Shown: piece by piece, positions 44,011 through 48,516 of the stretch
Numbering within the stretch: position 1 is the first letter of the stretch
Layout of the letters: the number at the start of each line of letters is the position of its first letter
Origin: Acidimicrobiales bacterium AG-414-N20
GTDB taxonomy: Bacteria; Actinomycetota; Acidimicrobiia; Acidimicrobiales; MedAcidi-G1
Assembly (NCBI GenBank): GCA_003214465.1
Contig: QCLO01000009.1
Span: 1 to 48,516, forward strand
Direction: 5' to 3'
Length of the DNA stretch: 48,516 nucleotides
Notes under the pieces: model-generated
The model's input: the letters and a program-made list of their open reading frames with translations, nothing else
Database searches by the model: none
Told to the model about the DNA's origin: nothing
Position numbers and translations under genes: made by a program

Positions 44011-45624
44011 ATGGATTCTTCTCATAACAAAACTCAAATTTTGTCTAGTCTCGAAGAGCATCGCAACAGACTTTCCAAAAAGTCCCTTATCGAACTTTTT
44101 AATGAAAATTCGAATAGAGGAAGTGATTTTTCCATAGCATTTGGAGACCTTTGGATAGATATTTCAAAACAGCTAATCGATTCGACCACAATTGGACTCC
44201 TTGCTGATCTTGCCGATGAGAGCAAAATTAATCAATTCTTTTCAGACATGATGGCTGGAAGTCCGGTGAATTGGACCGAACAAAAACCTGCTCTTCATAC
44301 TGCGCTACGTGCACCCAGAGATTCGAAAATTCTTGTTGAAGGCAAAAATATTATTCCGGATATTAATGGAACTTTAGAGAAAATGGAAGAATTTTCGGAC
44401 TCTATTCGGAATGGAAAACTATTAGGAGCAACGGGAGCACCTGTCACATCTGTAGTTGCTTTAGGCATTGGAGGATCAAATTTAGGCTCCTTGATGGCCT
44501 ATAAAGCACTCTCAAATTTTACTCATAGAGAAATAGACATCAGATTTTGTTCAAGTATTGACCCCGTCGATCTAAATCAAACTCTTAACGGGCTAAATCC
44601 TGAAACAACAATTTTTGTAATAACTTCGAAATCATTTAATACAAAAGAAACGCTTGTATTAATGGAAAATGCAAAGAAATGGCTTGAAGACTCAATAGGT
44701 ATTGAAGGGTTCTCTAAACACCTTGTTGGCATTACTGGATCTAGAGAAAAAGCTACCAATTTAGGAATCGAAGAAACTATGATTTTTGATCTACCTGATT
44801 GGGTTGGAGGGAGATTCTCCCTGTCTTCAGCAGCAGGACTAGTCCTTATGATCTCGATAGGGCCAGATGAATTTTTTCACTTACTCTCAGGAATGGAAGA
44901 AATCGATAACAAAACTCTTTCTGAACATTTCGAATCAAACGGCACTTTGCTTCTTTCATTAATAGATATATGGAATCGATCATTCCTCAATTATCCGACC
45001 ATGGCAGTAGTGCCTTACAGCAGTCAGATGTCTTACTTTCCGGCTTATTTACAGCAACTTATGATGGAAAGTCTGGGTAAAAATATTCGAAGAGATAGAC
45101 ACGGGTTTGACAATTCAGTTGGTTCAGTTATTTGGGGAGCCACTGGAACCGAAGGGCAACATGCATTTTTCCAATTTCTACATCAAGGCACTGATGTTAT
45201 TCCTTGTGAAATGTTGGGCTTTTCTAACTCTTACAACGAAGCTCTTCAAGAACAACAAAATAGTCTTTTCGCAAACCTGCTCGCTCAAACTGAGGCTCTG
45301 GCTTTTGGTTCTTATCCTGAAAAAGAAGATTTAACACCTGAAAAAAAGCTAGAAGGAAATCGTCCGTCAACGGTCATCTTGGCACCGAAACTTACTCCTT
45401 TCATTCTCGGCCAGTTGATCGCATTGTATGAACATCGAACCGTGGCTTCTGGAGTTGTTTGGGGCGTAAATCCTTTTGACCAGTGGGGAGTTGAATCAGG
45501 GAAAAGTATTGCTGTTGACATAGAACTCGAAATGAACAAAGGTTCTTCTTCAGAGGCAATGACTAAAAGAAACTCTTCGAGTGAAAAACTGTTGGAAAAA
45601 TTTAAGATTCTTAGAAATATCTAA
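44011..45624 (+). CDS. pgi: Glucose-6-phosphate isomerase
   Basis: Interconverts glucose-6-phosphate and fructose-6-phosphate in glycolysis. 537 residues, typical length. Motifs: ALGIGGSNLGSLMA, ITSKSFNTKETL, VGGRFSLSSAAGLV (PGI signature), and VWGVNPFDQWGVESGK near the C-terminus with the catalytic Lys. It lies 72 nt downstream of menJ in an AT-rich gap and is convergent with hemL, overlapping by 4 nt. Confidence 0.96.
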   Translation: MDSSHNKTQILSSLEEHRNRLSKKSLIELFNENSNRGSDFSIAFGDLWIDISKQLIDSTTIGLLADLADESKINQFFSDMMAGSPVNWTEQKPALHTALRAPRDSKILVEGKNIIPDINGTLEKMEEFSDSIRNGKLLGATGAPVTSVVALGIGGSNLGSLMAYKALSNFTHREIDIRFCSSIDPVDLNQTLNGLNPETTIFVITSKSFNTKETLVLMENAKKWLEDSIGIEGFSKHLVGITGSREKATNLGIEETMIFDLPDWVGGRFSLSSAAGLVLMISIGPDEFFHLLSGMEEIDNKTLSEHFESNGTLLLSLIDIWNRSFLNYPTMAVVPYSSQMSYFPAYLQQLMMESLGKNIRRDRHGFDNSVGSVIWGATGTEGQHAFFQFLHQGTDVIPCEMLGFSNSYNEALQEQQNSLFANLLAQTEALAFGSYPEKEDLTPEKKLEGNRPSTVILAPKLTPFILGQLIALYEHRTVASGVVWGVNPFDQWGVESGKSIAVDIELEMNKGSSSEAMTKRNSSSEKLLEKFKILRNI

Positions 45625-46895
45625 GTCCCATTAGGTGAAATCTCTTTTACAACATCTGAGGCTATTTCAATAGTTTCGTCTATCAATTTTTCTGTATGAG
45701 CCAAACTTGGAAAAAGCACTTCGTATGGTCCAGGAGCTAAAGCGACTCCGCGTTCAAGCATTCCATGAAAAAAATCACGGTAAAGACCGTTTTCTGCTAT
45801 CGGTTTTACTTCTTCAAAATTATCTGGTTTGTTAACACTGAAAAAAATACCAATTAACGGACCAACTTTAGGTATACAAATTTCGAGATCGCTTTTTGAT
45901 ATGGCCTCTTTTAAACCTTCAGCTAAACGATTTGTGATTGATTCCAAATATTCATACTCAGGCTCACCCAATAATTCAAGCGTGGCTTGACCCGCAGCCA
46001 TAGCTAGAGGATTCCCTGACAAAGTTCCCGCTTGGTAAACACCGCCAGTTGGAGCCAAATAACTCATCAGTTCCCGACTTGCAGCAAAAGCTCCTACCGG
46101 TAAACCGCCACCAATAATTTTTCCGTAACACCATATGTCAGGTGTTACGTCATACCATTTAGAAGCTCCACCAGAAGATAAACGGAAACCTGTTATCACT
46201 TCATCAAAAATGAGGAGAGCCCCTGCCGAGTTACAAGCCATTTTAAGTTCCTGTAAAAAACCTGGTTTGGGTTCGACAAGACCCATATTGGCTGCAACCG
46301 GTTCGACGATCACAGCAGCAGTTGATTGATCTATTTCTGGAACCCTGTTAAACGGAACTACTAAAGTGTCAAATACTGCACTTTCTGGAACTCCATCACT
46401 CCCAGAGATACCTTGGGTAGCAACACCACTCCCAGCAGCTGCCAACAAAGTGTCGGAATGACCATGATAACAGCCTGAAAATTTAATTATTTTGGATCTT
46501 TTAGTAACACCTCGCGCCAACCTCAACGCTGTCATTGTTGCTTCTGTGCCACTATTTACAAAACGAACTGATTCAATTCCCTTTACTCGTTCGACAATTG
46601 TCTCGGCGAGAACAATTTCTTTTTTGGTTGGAGCGCCATAGCTTGTTCCGCATGATGCTGCTTTATTTATAGCTTCTATTACTGCTGGATGTGAGTGCCC
46701 CAGAATCATTGGCCCATAAGACTGGACGTAATCTAAGTATCTATTGCCTTCTTCATCCCAAACATAAGGACCTTCGGCATTGCGGACAAAATAAGGAACT
46801 CCTCCTACGGAACTAAATGAACGAACAGGAGAATTGACACCACCGGGAATAACTTTTTTTGCCCGTTCAAACAAATTTTGATTTTTTTCTACCAC
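45621..46895 (-). CDS. hemL: Glutamate-1-semialdehyde 2,1-aminomutase
   Basis: PLP enzyme that makes 5-aminolevulinate in the C5 pathway of haem synthesis. 424 residues. Visible: GGVNSPVRSFSSVGG at the N-terminus, SGTEATMTALRLARG, LIFDEVITGFRL, and the PLP Lys in CYGKIIGGGLPVGAF. Its upstream neighbour hemB uses its product. It starts six nt after the hemB stop, so the two are one operon. Confidence 0.97.
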   Translation of the reverse strand: MVEKNQNLFERAKKVIPGGVNSPVRSFSSVGGVPYFVRNAEGPYVWDEEGNRYLDYVQSYGPMILGHSHPAVIEAINKAASCGTSYGAPTKKEIVLAETIVERVKGIESVRFVNSGTEATMTALRLARGVTKRSKIIKFSGCYHGHSDTLLAAAGSGVATQGISGSDGVPESAVFDTLVVPFNRVPEIDQSTAAVIVEPVAANMGLVEPKPGFLQELKMACNSAGALLIFDEVITGFRLSSGGASKWYDVTPDIWCYGKIIGGGLPVGAFAASRELMSYLAPTGGVYQAGTLSGNPLAMAAGQATLELLGEPEYEYLESITNRLAEGLKEAISKSDLEICIPKVGPLIGIFFSVNKPDNFEEVKPIAENGLYRDFFHGMLERGVALAPGPYEVLFPSLAHTEKLIDETIEIASDVVKEISPNGT

Positions 46896-46901
46896 TAGCG
46901 A

Positions 46902-47897
46902 TTAACCCTGCAAAATCTCAGCAGCTTGCTTTGCTGCATAGGTTAATATTATGTCAGCTCCTGCTCTTTTAATCGAAAGTAAATGTTCCATCATTACCGA
47001 TTCACCGTCTAGCCAACCGTTCGCTTCAGCTGCTTTAACCATCGAGTATTCACCACTTACGTGATATGCAGCTATTGGAACGTCTACTTCTGACCTAGCT
47101 TTTGCAATAACATCTAAGTAAGACAAGGCTGGTTTTACCATCACAATGTCGGCTCCTTCAGAAATGTCAGCTTTAATTTCAGCTAGGGCCTCTCGCGAGT
47201 TCGCATAGTCCTGTTGGTAGCCACGACGGTCTCCACCACCTTTTATAGTTACATCTACTGCATCCCTAAACGGACCATAAAGGGATGAGGCATACTTAGC
47301 GGAATATGCAAGAATAATGGTCTGAGTATGATTATTTGAATCTAATGCATTACGGATCGAAGAAACTTGTCCATCCATCATTCCTGAAGGTGCACAAATG
47401 TCGGCACCAGCATCTGCTTGTGCTAAAGCCGTCTGATTATAAATTTCAAGCGTTGCATCATTATCAACTGTTCCATCTTGCGACAAAATTCCACAATGAC
47501 CATGACTCGTGTACTCATCAACGCAAAGATCTGCAATAAGCGTCATCTCGTCACCAAAATTTTCTTTTAAATCTTTGAGTGCTAACTGAACTATCCCATC
47601 TGGGTCCCAAGCCCCTGAACCAACTTCATCTTTCGACTCAGGAATCCCAAAAAGAATTATTCCGGGTATTCCAAGTTTTCTTAATGAATCAACTTCAAGT
47701 TTTAAGCTTTCAAGCGTGTGTTGGAAAACACCAGGAAGTGAAGATATTTGTTGCGGCTCTTTAATGCCCTCCTTGACAAAAAGAGGCGCAACGAAATCAT
47801 CAATAGAAATCTGTGTTTCAGATACCAGTCTTCGAATAGCGCTTGTGCGCCTGAGTCTCCGAGATCGCCAAGCCGGGAACTGCGCATTAATACTCAT
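46902..47897 (-). CDS. hemB: Porphobilinogen synthase (ALA dehydratase)
   Basis: Condenses two 5-aminolevulinate to porphobilinogen. 331 residues from ATG at 47895-47897; a TTG two codons earlier is possible. Visible: catalytic Lys in MVKPALSYLD and in ILAYSAKYASSLYGPFRDA. The metal-site region is CVDEYTSHGHCG: two of the three Cys of the zinc form are kept and the middle one is Asp, as in the actinobacterial form I recall. Located between hemD and hemL. Confidence 0.96.
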   Translation of the reverse strand: MSINAQFPAWRSRRLRRTSAIRRLVSETQISIDDFVAPLFVKEGIKEPQQISSLPGVFQHTLESLKLEVDSLRKLGIPGIILFGIPESKDEVGSGAWDPDGIVQLALKDLKENFGDEMTLIADLCVDEYTSHGHCGILSQDGTVDNDATLEIYNQTALAQADAGADICAPSGMMDGQVSSIRNALDSNNHTQTIILAYSAKYASSLYGPFRDAVDVTIKGGGDRRGYQQDYANSREALAEIKADISEGADIVMVKPALSYLDVIAKARSEVDVPIAAYHVSGEYSMVKAAEANGWLDGESVMMEHLLSIKRAGADIILTYAAKQAAEILQG

Positions 47898-47920
47898 ACA
47901 CAAAGCCTACGAAGGGATTG

Positions 47921-48516
47921 TCACGACCCCGCCCATTGTTTTACAGCTTCAATCAGATCTTTTACAGATTGTTTTCTTGCTTCAAAAACTTTCCAGCCTA
48001 AAATTCTTGCACTCTCCCCAGTAATTGGACCTATACAAACCGCATTAGACGGTTGGGGAACACCAATTAGCTCGTAATAACGATTAACTGCTGATGAAGC
48101 AGTAAAAATTATTAAATCAGCGTTTTTTGCTTCAAATAATAAATTCGCTTCTACTTCACTATTTATATTTCGGTATGCAACAGCTTTATCTACTCTCCAA
48201 CCTTCATTTTTTAGACCTTCATAAAGTAAAGGTCTGGCTTTTTCAGCTTGCACTAGAAGAACTTTGTCATCTTCCTCTACTGCCTTCGGAAACATCTCAA
48301 GGAAGCCTTCAGAAAAAGTTTTTTCAGGAATAAAATCAACTGTAATTCCAGATTGTTCAAAAACTTCAGCTGTTGATCTACCAATCACAGCTACTCTGGG
48401 ACAAGAACTTTTTCCTACAACTTGCATCGTCTTTAGAAGTCTCATCGCACCGTTAGGAGACGTGACCACAACCCACTTATAGAAATCAAAATCTTTTACT
48501 TTTTCTTCAAGTCCTT
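47921..48516 (-). CDS. hemD: Uroporphyrinogen-III synthase, N-terminus cut by window edge
   Basis: Closes and inverts ring D of hydroxymethylbilane. The reading frame is open to the right edge; 198 codons plus the stop are visible. Evidence: VVTSPNGAMRLL, AVIGRSTAEVFEQSGI, VLLVQAEKARPLLYEGL, ADLIIFTASSAVNRYYELIG and AVCIGPITGESARILG, the HemD pattern. An internal ATG/GTG near 48469 would cut through VVVTSPNGA, so it is not the true start. The stop lies 23 nt before hemB. Confidence 0.92.
   Translation of the reverse strand, partial: GLEEKVKDFDFYKWVVVTSPNGAMRLLKTMQVVGKSSCPRVAVIGRSTAEVFEQSGITVDFIPEKTFSEGFLEMFPKAVEEDDKVLLVQAEKARPLLYEGLKNEGWRVDKAVAYRNINSEVEANLLFEAKNADLIIFTASSAVNRYYELIGVPQPSNAVCIGPITGESARILGWKVFEARKQSVKDLIEAVKQWAGS

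Overview
The window is a chromosome segment with low GC by eye, from a low-GC actinobacterium. I infer the lineage from several signs: the conserved order tRNA-Tyr, tRNA-Thr, tRNA-Met, rpmB-rpmG, tRNA-Trp, secE, nusG, rplK, rplA, rplJ; an 11-subunit Nuo complex whose NuoI and NuoB resemble the second Nuo set of Streptomyces; a canonical NuoD with the His-Thr-Gly motif seen in mycobacteria; and an actinobacterial-type HemB metal site. A marine Acidimicrobiia-like organism would fit, but that is inference.

Layout. Positions 1-3830 (minus strand): translation and transcription genes, namely rplJ (cut by the left edge), an L10-type leader, rplA, rplK, nusG, secE, tRNA-Trp, rpmG and rpmB. Positions 3956-4817: tRNA-Met, tRNA-Thr, a plus-strand GNAT acetyltransferase and tRNA-Tyr. 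Positions 4894-8782: yajQ (+), then htpX, a HAD-like phosphatase and acs (-). Positions 8873-41557: an uninterrupted run of 33 minus-strand genes for a respiratory chain. Positions 41866-45624 (plus): a membrane-anchored monohaem cytochrome c, a geranylgeranyl-reductase/MenJ-like flavoprotein and pgi. Positions 45621-48516 (minus): hemL, hemB and hemD (cut by the right edge).

The respiratory run, in transcription order, has four blocks. (i) A cytochrome-bc-type block: a small membrane protein, a two-cluster ferredoxin, a split cytochrome b (b6-like plus subunit-IV-like), a Rieske protein, a dihaem membrane cytochrome c and an unrecognised membrane protein. (ii) A complete 14-subunit complex I, nuoA-N. 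(iii) A second, 11-subunit complex I, nuoABCDHIJKLMN, without the NADH module EFG. (iv) A MidA/NDUFAF7-family methyltransferase. Most junctions are 1-14 nt overlaps, which suggests translational coupling. Electrons from NADH would enter the first complex I, reduce (mena)quinone, and pass through the b6/Rieske complex to cytochromes c. MenJ would tune the quinone side chain and hemL/B/D would supply haem. No terminal oxidase lies in the window.

The points most worth a second look are these: the cytochrome b has b6f-type histidine spacing and a cysteine aligned with the haem c_n ligand; the methyltransferase is paired with a complex I whose NuoD has the target-type arginine, while the NADH-linked NuoD lacks it; the 11-subunit complex has no visible electron-input module but a ferredoxin lies in the same run; both NuoL paralogues carry unrelated 9-bp in-frame tandem repeats; and an IPxHLxxR motif is shared between cytochrome b and cytochrome c.
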